From: Verrucomicrobiota bacterium
GTDB lineage: Bacteria; Verrucomicrobiota; Verrucomicrobiia; Limisphaerales; CANJSG01
DNA: 37,409 nt
Assembly: GCA_947476875.1 (NCBI GenBank)
Contig: CANJSG010000012.1
Location: 1 to 37,409, forward strand
Direction: 5' to 3'
The position numbers were made by a program, and so were the translations under genes. Numbering within the stretch: the first letter of the stretch is position 1; every line of letters starts with the position of its first letter. Positions 1 to 9,346 of this stretch are shown one piece after another. The notes below the pieces were generated by a model. The model saw only the letters and a list, made by a program, of their open reading frames with translations. It made no database searches and had not been told where the DNA came from.

Positions 1-189
1 ATCCATCCGCAGGCCTCCCTTCAGCTTCTTGGCCGAGGCGCTGTGGCATTCGTAGCAATGCTCCGCCATCACCGGACGGATCTTCGTCTCGAAAAATTCG
101 GGGCCCGAGGTGGCCGCAAGGACGCCAAACGAACCCGCCGTCCATGCGAGGACGGTCGACAGCAATGCGGGTGTGGAGCGGATCTTCAT
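1..189 (-). CDS. Exported planctomycete-type cytochrome c domain protein (PSCyt1 type), N-terminal fragment
   Basis: This frame stays open from an ATG at 187-189 to the window edge, so only the first 63 residues are present. They consist of a signal peptide (Lys-Ile-Arg start, hydrophobic stretch to about residue 26) followed by [19 protein letters not shown], in which CYECH (45-49) is a CxxCH haem-binding motif. This sequence is typical of the PSCyt1 domain that opens DUF1549/DUF1553 proteins of Planctomycetes and Verrucomicrobia, and those proteins usually reach 700-1000 residues. It is therefore a probable periplasmic cytochrome-like protein. It diverges from the beta-propeller gene that starts at 311, leaving a 121-bp shared upstream region. 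Which C-terminal domains follow cannot be seen. Confidence 0.8.
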   Translation of the reverse strand, partial: MKIRSTPALLSTVLAWTAGSFGVLAATSGPEFFETKIRPVMAEHCYECHSASAKKLKGGLRMD

Positions 190-310
190 TGGGCTAGATA
201 GGGGACTATCGAACGGCCTCGAACCAACGTCGAACCGAAATACCGGTCAAACGACCGATGACTTTGGCTTTCCAGCAGGACCAAGGTTTGGTGTGTTCTT
301 CGGCAATCCC

Positions 311-1252
311 ATGTTTCGCCAACTCATACTTCCAACGCTCGCCCTTGCAATCGGACTTTCCGTCGGCGTCGGCGTCGCCGCCGAGCCGGCTGTCGAGAGC
401 ACCGTCCGCCACTCGTATCTCGTCCTCGGCGGCAAGACCGCCATCATCGGCGAGGACGGGAAGGCCCAATGGGAATTCAAAGCCGGTTCACGGGACGGTT
501 TCGTGCTGCCGAACGGCAACGTGCTGCTCGCCTTTTCAGACCGTGTTGAAGAAATCGTGCCCGCCGGCGAAAAGCTCAACCGCACCGTCTTTACCTACGA
601 GCGCAGCAAGGAGAACGGCGAGATCGGCACCGTTCAACGCCTCTACAACGGCAACACGCTCATCACGGAACTCGGCGGAAAACCCAGGCTGCTTGAAGTG
701 AACCCCCAGGGCAAAGTCGTGCTCGAAGTTCCGTTGCAGCCAGAAACCGACAATACCCATTTGCAGACGCGCATGGCCCGGCAGCTCCGGAACGGCAACT
801 ACCTGGTCCCGCACCTCCTCGCCTTCGCCGTTAAGGAATACTCGCCGGAAGGCAAAATAGTGCGCGTCCTGAAGACCGATCTCGACGAGCTCGGAGGCCG
901 CAAGGCGGAGAACTGGCCGTTCACCGCCATCCGCCTCGACAACGGCAACACGCTGGTTTCCCTCACGCACGGCAACAAGGTCGCGGAGTTCAATCAACTC
1001 GGGGAAGTAGTCTGGAAGGTGACCAACGAACACGTGGGCGGCCAGTTCAAGGACCCGTGCGGCTCACAGCGCCTCGCCAACGGCAACACCGTCGTCGGCA
1101 GCCACGCCGCGAACAAGGGAGTCTCGATGATCGAGGTCACACCCGACCACAAGATCGTCTGGACCAGCGACCACCCGCTCGCTGCCGGCGTGCATCACTT
1201 CCAGATCCTCACCACCAACGGCAAGCCCGAGCCCGGGATGCCGCTGAAGTAG
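311..1252 (+). CDS. Exported beta-propeller protein with five NGN repeats (arylsulfotransferase/PQQ-like fold)
   Basis: A 313-residue protein. I chose the ATG at 311 because it opens directly onto a signal peptide (MFRQLILPTLALAIGLSVG, likely cut near residue 24); the frame is open further upstream but that part has no coding character. Five repeats carry the core NGN followed by a hydrophobic turn, at residues 68-70, 113-115, 161-163, 211-213 and 257-259, spaced about 45-50 residues. This is the pattern of beta-propeller blades like those of arylsulfotransferase and PQQ-type propellers. No catalytic residues of arylsulfotransferase could be identified, so an enzymatic role is not claimed. 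It converges with the DUF1552 gene with 13 bases between the stops. Confidence 0.8.
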   Translation: MFRQLILPTLALAIGLSVGVGVAAEPAVESTVRHSYLVLGGKTAIIGEDGKAQWEFKAGSRDGFVLPNGNVLLAFSDRVEEIVPAGEKLNRTVFTYERSKENGEIGTVQRLYNGNTLITELGGKPRLLEVNPQGKVVLEVPLQPETDNTHLQTRMARQLRNGNYLVPHLLAFAVKEYSPEGKIVRVLKTDLDELGGRKAENWPFTAIRLDNGNTLVSLTHGNKVAEFNQLGEVVWKVTNEHVGGQFKDPCGSQRLANGNTVVGSHAANKGVSMIEVTPDHKIVWTSDHPLAAGVHHFQILTTNGKPEPGMPLK

Positions 1253-1265
1253 ACGAGGCGAGCGC

Positions 1266-2573
1266 CTAAACCTCTTCCAGCGCCTTCGTCGCATCGCCGA
1301 ACTTCGGCAGGCGGACGTTCATCTTGTCCATCATCGACAGGTAGAGACGGCACATCTGGCGGTCGGACTTCCCCTTGTAGTCGAGCACGCGTCCGCCCTT
1401 GATCCGGCCGCCGCCGCCACCCACCACCACCACCGGAAGCTGCGTCGCGTCGTGGTTGCCGTTCAGCATCGAGGAGCAATACATCAGCATCGTGTTGTCG
1501 AGCAGCGTGCGGTTGCCTTCCTGGATGGCGTCCAGCTTGCGCGCGATGTAGGCGACCTGCTGGAGGAAAAATTGGTTCACCTTCAGCCAGTCCGCCGTGT
1601 CGCTGTGCGAGAGCAAGTGATGGATCATGTAATCCACGCCGAGGTTCGGGAAGCGCAGCGAACTGTGGTCGTTGTTCAGCTTGAGCGTGGTGATGCGTGT
1701 AGTGTCGGTCTGGAAACCGAGCACGAGGATGTCGCACATCAACTTCATGTGTTCGGCAATGTCCTGCGGGATGCCGTCGGCGGGACGCGGAATGTTCGGT
1801 GCGGAGAGCGTCGGACGCCAACCCTGCAACTCGCCCTTCTTGCCGGCGTTCTCGATGCGCTGCTCCACGTCGCGCACGGAGTCGAGATACTCGTCCAGCT
1901 TGTGCTGGTCGTTCCTGCTGATCTGGCGACGCAGGTCCGTCGCGTCGGACAACACGGCGTCGAGCACGCTCTTGTCACCGCGGCTCACCTCGTCCTTGAA
2001 CAGCCGGTCAAACGCCAGCGCGGGATAGATCTCCAGCGGCGTCGGAGTGGTCGGCGACGTCCACGAGATGTGGGAACTGTAGAGCATCGAGTAATTCTTG
2101 TGGACGGACGGGTTCGATTTCTCACAGCCCAGCACGAGGCTCGGCACCTTGGTCGAACGGCCGTAGGTCTGCGCCATCAACTGGTCGATGCTCGTCCCGG
2201 ACCGAATCTCTCCGCCGGACGCCAATGGCGCACCGGACAGAAGGTTGCCCGTCTGCGAGCTGTGGATGTTCCCCTTCAACGCCTCCTCGTTGTATAGCCC
2301 ACGGACAAACAGCATCTTCTCGCGGAAGTCGTTGAGCGGCGCGAGCACCTTACCGAGCTCCATCTGTTTGCCCTCGCCCTTGGCCCACCATTCCTTCGAG
2401 TGAAAGCCGTTGCCGGAAAAGAGCACGGCCAGGCGCACGGGCGCTTCGCTGGCGGGCTTGACACCGGCGGGCGGCGTATCGCCCCAGACGGTGAGCGATT
2501 CCATCCACGGCAGCGCCATCGTGACGCCGGCGCCACGGAGAAAGGTGCGACGGGAGAATTGGTGTCGGCTCAT
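1266..2573 (-). CDS. DUF1552 family protein, Tat-exported (operon 1)
   Basis: A 435-residue protein of the DUF1552 family. The ATG at 2571-2573 puts a twin-arginine signal (SRRTFLRGAG, residues 7-16) at the very N-terminus followed by a hydrophobic stretch, so it should be exported folded to the periplasm. DUF1552 proteins are typically 420-470 residues and have no assigned reaction; they are habitually encoded beside DUF1592-type cytochrome proteins, as here, where the start lies 31 bases after the stop of the 1413-residue protein. Family-like segments include LFSGNGFHSKEWW near the start and LLSHSDTADWLKVNQFF in the second half. A glycine run (VVVVGGGGGRIKGG) sits near the C-terminus. It is a paralogue of the gene at 9347-10675. 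Confidence 0.9.
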   Translation of the reverse strand: MSRHQFSRRTFLRGAGVTMALPWMESLTVWGDTPPAGVKPASEAPVRLAVLFSGNGFHSKEWWAKGEGKQMELGKVLAPLNDFREKMLFVRGLYNEEALKGNIHSSQTGNLLSGAPLASGGEIRSGTSIDQLMAQTYGRSTKVPSLVLGCEKSNPSVHKNYSMLYSSHISWTSPTTPTPLEIYPALAFDRLFKDEVSRGDKSVLDAVLSDATDLRRQISRNDQHKLDEYLDSVRDVEQRIENAGKKGELQGWRPTLSAPNIPRPADGIPQDIAEHMKLMCDILVLGFQTDTTRITTLKLNNDHSSLRFPNLGVDYMIHHLLSHSDTADWLKVNQFFLQQVAYIARKLDAIQEGNRTLLDNTMLMYCSSMLNGNHDATQLPVVVVGGGGGRIKGGRVLDYKGKSDRQMCRLYLSMMDKMNVRLPKFGDATKALEEV

Positions 2574-2604
2574 AGTCAGTTGAGGTTTGACGTCGTCGGT
2601 CGGG

Positions 2605-5600
2605 TTAATCTTCGGAAACCATTTCCTTCCCACGAATCTCGCGGAACTGCCTGCTTTGGACAATCGATTCGATGGCGGCGGTTACTCGGTAGTCGCTCCT
2701 CTTCAGCTTGGCCTGCATCTCCGTGATCAACGGGTTGTCGGACAACTGGACGCCCCGCCCGAGCGAATAGCCGAGCAGCTTGCGGCAGAATTGTCTCAGG
2801 AAGGCATCGCGGCGTTGGGTCAGGAGATAGGTCCGCAGGCCTTCGAGTCCGTTGATATTGGAACCGTCCATCACCTTCGTGCGGCTATCGATGGGCCGCC
2901 CGCCAAGGTCGTGGTCACGCAGGCGGCCGATGGCATCGAACGCTTCCAAGGAATAGCCGAACGGGTCGATGCGGCGATGGCAGCCGGCGCACTTCGGATC
3001 GGTGGTGTGCTTCTCCGTCAGTTGGCGAACGCTCAGCGCCTCGGTGGCCTCGTCTTCCGGGAGGCGCGGCACATCTTTCGGCGGGCGCGGCAGCTTCTCG
3101 CCGAGCAGGACCTCGTTGAGCCAGTTGCCCCGCAGGATCGGACTGGTGCGCGAGGCGCCAGATTGTTTGGCGAGCGTCGCCGCCTGTCCGAGCACCCCGC
3201 CACGGCCGAAGAGTTTGACGCCGTCCACCCTTTGCCAACCGGGACCGCTGAAGCCGGGGATCCCGTAGTGGCGGGCCAGGTCGGCGTTCAGGAAGGAATA
3301 GTCGGCGTCGAGGATGTCGAGGACGCGGCCGTCGCGTTGGAAGAGGTCGGTGAAGAAGCGGATCGGCTCCTCATACATCGCGTCGCGCAGCCCGTTGAAG
3401 GTCGGGAAGTGGCGCTCGCTCTTTTCGTTGAGCTCGTTGAAGTCGTAGATGTGCAGCCACGCACAGGCGAACTCGGTCGCCAACCGGCGCACGCGAGCAT
3501 CCTGCAACATCCGCCGCGTCTGGGCGGCGAGCACCTTCGGTTCGTGCAGTGTGCCATTGGCAGCGACGGCGCGGAGTTCGGCATCCGGCGCGGAGGACCA
3601 CAGGAAGTAGCTCAGGCGGGTCGCGAGGTCCCAGTCGTTGACCGGCGCGGCCTTTTCCCCGGGCCCGGGTTTCTCGGCGCGATAAAGGAAAGCCGGCGCC
3701 ACCAGCACCCGGGCCAACGTCAGACGGACCGCGGCCTCGTGTGGCAACTCCTCGGTGCGAAGCTTGCGGTAGAGGTCGCGGAGTTCGTCCTGTTCACCGG
3801 TGGAAAGAGGACGACGATACGCGCCTTCGGCGAACTTCAGCACGGCGTCCAGATGCTTCGGCTGCGTGTCCACGAGCAGCTTCTTGAAGACTTCGGCACG
3901 TTGTTTGATCGGTTCGCGCATCGGCGTGAACGCGCTCGGATCGGCATCCTGGGTGGCGAACTGCCAGAGCTGTTCGAAGGCATCGACGAGTTTGAGCGCG
4001 TCCTGGCTGACGAAGTGCAACTCGGACCAGAGCCGCTCCAACTCGGCTGTCTGGGCATCGTCCAGCATGAGGCGACGGAGAGCGTCGTCCTCCCGGTGGT
4101 AGAGCGTGAGCGTCACGACCTCGTCCACCGGGACGATCTTCGTGTAGCAGAGTGCGGCCGGGAACAGCTGCCGGAACTGGTCCATCGCCGTCTCGATCCG
4201 CTGGCGGGCCGCGCTGCCGCCGGTCACGAGGATCGGCGAATCGGACACGATCGGACGTTCGCCATCGGACCACGTGTTTTTTCCTCCCTGCTCTTTCGAT
4301 GAGCCCGTGGTCAAAACGACCGAGGCCGGCCGGCTCGTGAGCACCTGCATCTGCACGCTGCCCTCGGAACCGGTCTCCTTGTGCAGCGTCGTCGTGGCGA
4401 CGAACTCGCAGCCTTCGAACAATTCCGCCGGCAGCCGCACTTCAATGACCGACGGCGCACGCACGCACAGGCTGGTCGCGGCCACCTTTGCTCCTTCCGG
4501 ATGTTTGCCGAAGAGCACCGGATCAAGGCCACTTCTTGAAGCCGTTCTCCCGGCTGTGGCAGTCGCCTCGTCGCCCCGCCGACTGCGCAGAATGCCGCTG
4601 AGCAGCGGGCCATTCAGCGATGTAAGTTGGCGACGGAGCAAGGCATCGGGCGAATCCTTCGCGAGGCCGGTCGGATTGCTGGCGAGGAGGCTCTGCACTT
4701 CGCGGGCGAGACGCTTCTTCTCGTCATCGTTGGGAGCGGCCTGCCATTTCGAGAGCACGGAACCGACGGGAAGAACGGACTCGGCGGCGCCCGCTTTGTC
4801 GGGTTCGCTGTGGAAGTGCCAGACGCCGGCGTTGCCAAGGGAGTCGGCATGCGGATTGCCGGCAATGATGTTCGGCGAGACGTCCTTCGCCAGATCCCAG
4901 ACCCGGTTGCCGTCGCTCAGGCGCAGGTCAATGGCGGTGAGATCGCAGGAGTGGTTGCCGTCACGCGGGCCAATGACGACCGAGACCACGTCACCGGGTT
5001 GCACGGAGATGTTCTCGGGCGCCCCGAACTTGACCTCCTTCGCGCCCTGGGCGGTGCCGGCCCCGAGGCGTTGGCGGGTCGGACCGCGGCGCAGTTCCAG
5101 CGCCCAAGTGACGCCGTTACCGCACTCCGGATGGGCGTGCTGGACGGTTCCCTCGATCCGCAGCGTCGCCGCCACGGGACTCCGCCAACTCACGAGCACC
5201 CGACGGCTCGGCGCGGGATGCACCGCGACACCGTGGGGCTTCATGTTTCCGGGAATCCGCACGGGTTGATCGGAGGAATTGGCGAGCACGCTCAAGGCAT
5301 CCGCACCGGTCCAGCCTTTGATGAAGTCATAGTTCGGCGAGGTATCCATCCGGCCGGTGATCGGTGATTCGATACGGGTTTCCCCGACGCCGATGCCCAG
5401 ACACCCAAGCCATGCAGCCAGAACGGTGGGTTCGACGCCATGCTTCCCGGCAAGTTGGGAGATGCCGGCGTCATCGACGGCGCCGGTGACCTCAGAGGCG
5501 GCGGCGAGGCACTGCGCGGCAGTCGCGAAGACCTTTTCACGATGGGTCTCCAGCGCGGCGACGGCTGAACGCACGTCGCGCAACGCAAGGTCCGGACGGC

Positions 5601-6846
5601 CCGGAGCGACGAGCCGGGGATTCTCCCACAGCGCGAAGTCGTGCCCATTGCCGTCCCCGGCATCTGACGCCACGAGGTAGAGCGTGACGTCCTTGGCCCC
5701 GGCCGCTGCGGGAATCTTCAGCCGCACTTCCCGCGCTTCGGCCAATGGAGTCACGGGAACCTGCCAGGCTTTCGGACCGTCGCGTTTGCCGATGTGGCCG
5801 ACCTGCGTGAAGCGCCAGAGCGACTGCTGCCATTGGGCAATCGACTTTGACAGAGCGGCCGCGTCGCCCGGCTTTGACCCGCGCCATTGGGCACGGATGG
5901 GATCGAGCACGAGCGAAGGGTTCGTGGCGTCCAGAGCATTCATGACCGCCAATAGATACTTGCCAGAAATGCCTTGTTTGGCGGCGTAGTTCGTCACCAG
6001 AGAGGGATTCGCCCATCCCCATGAATATTTAGCCCGCAGTTCCAGCGTCGCCTCCAGATACTTTTCCAACGGCAGAACACCGCCGTCCTTCGTATCAAAT
6101 TTGATCCCCTGGAGGTTCACCGCGGAACCGCCACCGTTTTCGGTGAAGCGTCCGTAGAAGGCGCGGATCGCGGCGAGACGTTCCTCCGCCCAATCGCGCT
6201 GGGATGTGCTGGGAGAGAAGCCGATTCCGTCCGGCAGCAACACGGCGTGTTCGGCGATGTCTTTGGCGGCGTCGAGATACTTGGTCAGGAGCGACGGGGA
6301 CATGACGAGCGAGTTGCCGACGTTCATGAAGCCTTCGCCGGAAGCGGAATCAGCCGGGAACTCCTTGGCCGGCGCCAGCGACGTGACGCCCGTGAGATCA
6401 CGGAGGGTGTAGGTGTATTCCGCGTTGGAGAGCCGCCTCAGGACAACCGGTCCCGGATCGCCGGCCCGGGCATTGGCCGCGACTTCGAGGGCGGAGTTGA
6501 CCCAACCGGTGAGTTGCTCGCGCTGGGATTTGCTGGGCTGGGGTTTTTCCTTGGGCGGCATTTCGCCGAGGGCCATCTGCTCCAGGACGCCTTGCCAGAC
6601 CTTCGGATGCTTCAGAACTTCCGCCGAGGAAGTGAACCGTTCGAGATCGAGATCGCCCTTCTGTTTCCCGGTCGAATGGCATCCGAGGCAATACTCCTTC
6701 AGCAAAGGCCGAACGGTCTTCTCGAAGGCGCGGCCGTCCGCACCCGCGCCAGACGCGGACACCAGGCTGGCGAACACGAAAGCCGCGCTCAACAGGCATG
6801 GGCGGCAACGGGCACGGATTAATTCAAGGAAAGCGAAGCGCTTCAT
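2605..6846 (-). CDS. Very large DUF1587/DUF1592/DUF1588/DUF1585 cytochrome-type protein (operon 1)
   Basis: A 1413-residue exported protein. The ATG at 6844-6846 is preferred over a GTG two codons upstream. A signal peptide (to about residue 37) is followed by a cytochrome c-like domain with CLGCHS at 53-58 and the family segment ALGEMPPKEKPQP, then a DUF1587 region (about 135-195). The C-terminal third holds the family blocks in order: DUF1595-like (about 998-1058), DUF1592 (about 1070-1200), DUF1588 with a second haem-type motif CAGCH at 1286-1290, and DUF1585 (about 1340-1410). The roughly 800 residues between the DUF1587 and DUF1595 blocks are far longer than the 255 or so in the paralogue at 10719-13298. 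They include a beta-rich, probably carbohydrate-binding-like stretch around 545-690. It leads an operon with DUF1552. A redox role is inferred from the CxxCH motifs; no substrate is known. Confidence 0.9.
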   Translation of the reverse strand: MKRFAFLELIRARCRPCLLSAAFVFASLVSASGAGADGRAFEKTVRPLLKEYCLGCHSTGKQKGDLDLERFTSSAEVLKHPKVWQGVLEQMALGEMPPKEKPQPSKSQREQLTGWVNSALEVAANARAGDPGPVVLRRLSNAEYTYTLRDLTGVTSLAPAKEFPADSASGEGFMNVGNSLVMSPSLLTKYLDAAKDIAEHAVLLPDGIGFSPSTSQRDWAEERLAAIRAFYGRFTENGGGSAVNLQGIKFDTKDGGVLPLEKYLEATLELRAKYSWGWANPSLVTNYAAKQGISGKYLLAVMNALDATNPSLVLDPIRAQWRGSKPGDAAALSKSIAQWQQSLWRFTQVGHIGKRDGPKAWQVPVTPLAEAREVRLKIPAAAGAKDVTLYLVASDAGDGNGHDFALWENPRLVAPGRPDLALRDVRSAVAALETHREKVFATAAQCLAAASEVTGAVDDAGISQLAGKHGVEPTVLAAWLGCLGIGVGETRIESPITGRMDTSPNYDFIKGWTGADALSVLANSSDQPVRIPGNMKPHGVAVHPAPSRRVLVSWRSPVAATLRIEGTVQHAHPECGNGVTWALELRRGPTRQRLGAGTAQGAKEVKFGAPENISVQPGDVVSVVIGPRDGNHSCDLTAIDLRLSDGNRVWDLAKDVSPNIIAGNPHADSLGNAGVWHFHSEPDKAGAAESVLPVGSVLSKWQAAPNDDEKKRLAREVQSLLASNPTGLAKDSPDALLRRQLTSLNGPLLSGILRSRRGDEATATAGRTASRSGLDPVLFGKHPEGAKVAATSLCVRAPSVIEVRLPAELFEGCEFVATTTLHKETGSEGSVQMQVLTSRPASVVLTTGSSKEQGGKNTWSDGERPIVSDSPILVTGGSAARQRIETAMDQFRQLFPAALCYTKIVPVDEVVTLTLYHREDDALRRLMLDDAQTAELERLWSELHFVSQDALKLVDAFEQLWQFATQDADPSAFTPMREPIKQRAEVFKKLLVDTQPKHLDAVLKFAEGAYRRPLSTGEQDELRDLYRKLRTEELPHEAAVRLTLARVLVAPAFLYRAEKPGPGEKAAPVNDWDLATRLSYFLWSSAPDAELRAVAANGTLHEPKVLAAQTRRMLQDARVRRLATEFACAWLHIYDFNELNEKSERHFPTFNGLRDAMYEEPIRFFTDLFQRDGRVLDILDADYSFLNADLARHYGIPGFSGPGWQRVDGVKLFGRGGVLGQAATLAKQSGASRTSPILRGNWLNEVLLGEKLPRPPKDVPRLPEDEATEALSVRQLTEKHTTDPKCAGCHRRIDPFGYSLEAFDAIGRLRDHDLGGRPIDSRTKVMDGSNINGLEGLRTYLLTQRRDAFLRQFCRKLLGYSLGRGVQLSDNPLITEMQAKLKRSDYRVTAAIESIVQSRQFREIRGKEMVSED

Positions 6847-6975
6847 CGGCACAGGTGATTACAGGTGATCCTATCCTTCGTTGCGCGGACAAGACGAGTT
6901 GGAATCGGGGTGAACCCGGAATTTGTTCGAGCTCGTTTCCCAACAAGGAGCAGCGGGCAACCACGGGTCAGATCC

Positions 6976-9333
6976 TCAGGGCCGCGCGACCTCGAATCTC
7001 GCCGTCACCCGGCTCGACCAAGGCGTCGATATGGGAGGCCCATCCGTCTGCCGCCGCTGGGCATTCCACGCGCGAAGGACGACGACGCAGTTTGTGCTAA
7101 GCGTGATCGGGCCGGCGTAGGCGAACGCGTTCGAGGAAACGGCTCCCTGCGACAGGCGCGGATCGGAACCATCGAGCGTGTAGTAGACGGTGGTGTTGGT
7201 CGAAGCGACAGGCGCGGCCAGCGACAGGGCGAAACCCGGCTCCACCCGACCAGCCACGCGGTTCAACGTCGGCTGAGGGGTCAGCTGGCCGTCGATGAAG
7301 TCCACCCGGTTCGACAGCCACTTCTTCATCAGGTCGATCTCGCCCTGGAAAGAGCCGCCGCGAGGCCGGAGGTCCCATCGTTTGTATTGGCGCGGCTGGG
7401 CTTCGCGCAGTTCGTCGGTGAGGCGATCGACAAGGCCGTAAAGATTGGTGGTCGAGAAATGCGTGCCGCGCAGTTCCTGCCACCGGTCCACCCAGCGCTG
7501 CCAGAAGTCCGGATCAGTGAACAACCGCGGCCACCACGCGCCGCTGAAGAACGGGCCGGTGTTCCAAAACCTCGGATTGTCGTCCCGGCCATCGGTGGAG
7601 CCGAGCGCCCGGTCGAAGTCCCAGTGCGGGCCGAAAGTGATCTTTCCGTTGCGCGGCTTATAGAGGTGCGTGCTTAGGACAATCGCATCGACGTTGCCGC
7701 TGAGGACTTCGAGCACGTGGAAATCGATCGCCGCGTCGACGTCCACAAACGACGCGTAGCCCTTCTCCGGATCCTTCCAATCGGGTCCATGGAGAACCCG
7801 GTCGAAGTCGTTGAAGTAGGACCGGAGATACTTCATCTGCGGTGTGCGCTGCGGGAGGGTGACCAGCTGTTCCTTGGGTTCGACGAACACCATGCCCGCC
7901 CCGGCCACGTTCAAGCCCTCCTCGCCCGGCCCGAGCCGGTCGAACTTGAGGAGATAACCGCCGGTGACCCCGGGCGACTTCAGATCGTCCGGGCCGGCCT
8001 TGTCGATCGCGACGCGGTGTTTGCCGATCTTGATCTTTTCTTCGAGGACATAGACGCCGTGATAGTTCGCGTCGCGCACGGGGCCCGCGCCGCGAACAAA
8101 AAACACCTCCACGAAACGCGTGCGCGGCGAGTAGCGCCCCATGTCGCGGCTGAGCTGGTGGATGAACGGATTGTGGATCATCACCGGCTCGAAATCGTTC
8201 GGAGCGTAAAGGATCCAATCGGCATCGGCCGGCAGGCCCAACGGCGAAAGATCACGGTCGCCGTTGAACTCATCGAGAAACGTGATGGCGAATCCCGACT
8301 GGGCCATCCCGGCTGATGTCGAACCCCGCACCCGGAAGCCAGCCCGCGTGGCCAGGGTCGGCGCATTCGTCAGCGAGGTCCGGCCGTTGACGGGTTCATG
8401 GAGCGCCAAGTGGACGAAAGAACGTTGCGCCGACACGGACACCTCTTTTCCGAAGGTTTCCATCACGAGGATCGGCAACGGCGACGTGAACCCGATGACG
8501 TTGGACGAAATCTGGCGATAGGCCTCGGTGCGCGGCGGACCCGGAAGGAGCCCGTCCTGATAAGCCCGCGCGCGGACGATCACACTGTTGGTGATCGACA
8601 ACGGGCCCGAGTAAACAGCGGAGCCCGAGTTCGGCAACGTGCCGTCAAGCGTGTAGCGGATCACCCTGTTCGTCGCCCCGCCCGAGAGATCCACCGTGAG
8701 CGGTTCGACAAAGCTGCCGCCCGGTTTCGAGGAGCGCACTTCCGCCGCGAAGCCCGGCCCGCTTGAGTGGTTGGGCCGACCTGGCGTGGGACGGAGCATC
8801 GGACCGACCAGGGCCGGTTCGCCCCGGACCCGCCCGATCGAGACGCCGGCGGCCGGGGGCGGTTGCGACGGACGAAGCTCCGAAACGAGATTCGTCCTGC
8901 GGTCAAGGAGCGCGAGGTAGTCCCACCGCGTTTCCAAACGGAAGCCGGCGTGAAGCGGGGCCAGGTTGTTGGTCCGATCTTTTCCGGAAACGAACACCAA
9001 CAAGTCCTTGGCGGGCGGGATGGCCACGTCGGGGAAACGCCACTTCGTCGGGTTCAACGGCGAGTCCGTGAGGAACCATCCCGCCAGTGAGAGCGTCGTT
9101 GGCCCGCCGTTATGGATCTCGATCCAACCGGGGCGATCTCCGTCCTCGTCCTTCAGGCCGCGGACGTTCACGGCGAGAACTTCGGAGATGTAGGCCGAGG
9201 TGAAGGTCTCGGCGGCGGAAGCGCGCAGAATTCCCAAGGCCAACACTGCGCCCATCAGGCCCAACAGGCCAAGTCGCGCAGGAGACCTGCGACGTCGGCG
9301 AAGCAAGAGGCCGGGTTCCTGGAAAGCGGCCAT
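6976..9333 (-). CDS. CotH kinase family protein with lamin-tail and chitobiase-like domains (operon 2)
   Basis: A 785-residue exported protein, third gene of operon 2, starting 13 bases after the DUF1552 stop. The ATG at 9331-9333 leads to an Arg-rich n-region (LLLRRRRRSPAR) and hydrophobic signal segment. Then come a lamin-tail domain (about 45-185; YISEVLAVN, GWIEIHNGG, LAGWFLTD), a chitobiase/hexosaminidase C-terminal-like domain (about 200-275; IRYTLDGTLPNSGSAVYSGPL), the CotH domain (about 330-680) and a second chitobiase-like domain (about 690-785; VYYTLDGSDP). GPHWDFDRALG (about 569-579) matches the metal-binding Asp motif of CotH kinases, and GVYVLEEKIK the upstream conserved strand. 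CotH proteins phosphorylate secreted or spore-coat proteins using ATP in well-studied members; the source of phosphate and the target here are unknown. The partners in the operon are candidate substrates. Confidence 0.9.
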   Translation of the reverse strand: MAAFQEPGLLLRRRRRSPARLGLLGLMGAVLALGILRASAAETFTSAYISEVLAVNVRGLKDEDGDRPGWIEIHNGGPTTLSLAGWFLTDSPLNPTKWRFPDVAIPPAKDLLVFVSGKDRTNNLAPLHAGFRLETRWDYLALLDRRTNLVSELRPSQPPPAAGVSIGRVRGEPALVGPMLRPTPGRPNHSSGPGFAAEVRSSKPGGSFVEPLTVDLSGGATNRVIRYTLDGTLPNSGSAVYSGPLSITNSVIVRARAYQDGLLPGPPRTEAYRQISSNVIGFTSPLPILVMETFGKEVSVSAQRSFVHLALHEPVNGRTSLTNAPTLATRAGFRVRGSTSAGMAQSGFAITFLDEFNGDRDLSPLGLPADADWILYAPNDFEPVMIHNPFIHQLSRDMGRYSPRTRFVEVFFVRGAGPVRDANYHGVYVLEEKIKIGKHRVAIDKAGPDDLKSPGVTGGYLLKFDRLGPGEEGLNVAGAGMVFVEPKEQLVTLPQRTPQMKYLRSYFNDFDRVLHGPDWKDPEKGYASFVDVDAAIDFHVLEVLSGNVDAIVLSTHLYKPRNGKITFGPHWDFDRALGSTDGRDDNPRFWNTGPFFSGAWWPRLFTDPDFWQRWVDRWQELRGTHFSTTNLYGLVDRLTDELREAQPRQYKRWDLRPRGGSFQGEIDLMKKWLSNRVDFIDGQLTPQPTLNRVAGRVEPGFALSLAAPVASTNTTVYYTLDGSDPRLSQGAVSSNAFAYAGPITLSTNCVVVLRAWNAQRRQTDGPPISTPWSSRVTARFEVARP

Positions 9334-9346
9334 CCCAGACTCACTC

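Noticed and set aside
110-310. Longer start (GTG at 110) for the NGN propeller
   Set aside because: The extra 67 residues overlap the divergent cytochrome gene and would bury the signal peptide that begins at ATG 311.
2587-4302. 571-codon open frame on the plus strand opposite the large DUF1592 gene
   Set aside because: The minus frame has a signal peptide, two CxxCH motifs and family blocks; the plus frame has no recognisable domain and its composition is what GC-rich antisense codons produce.
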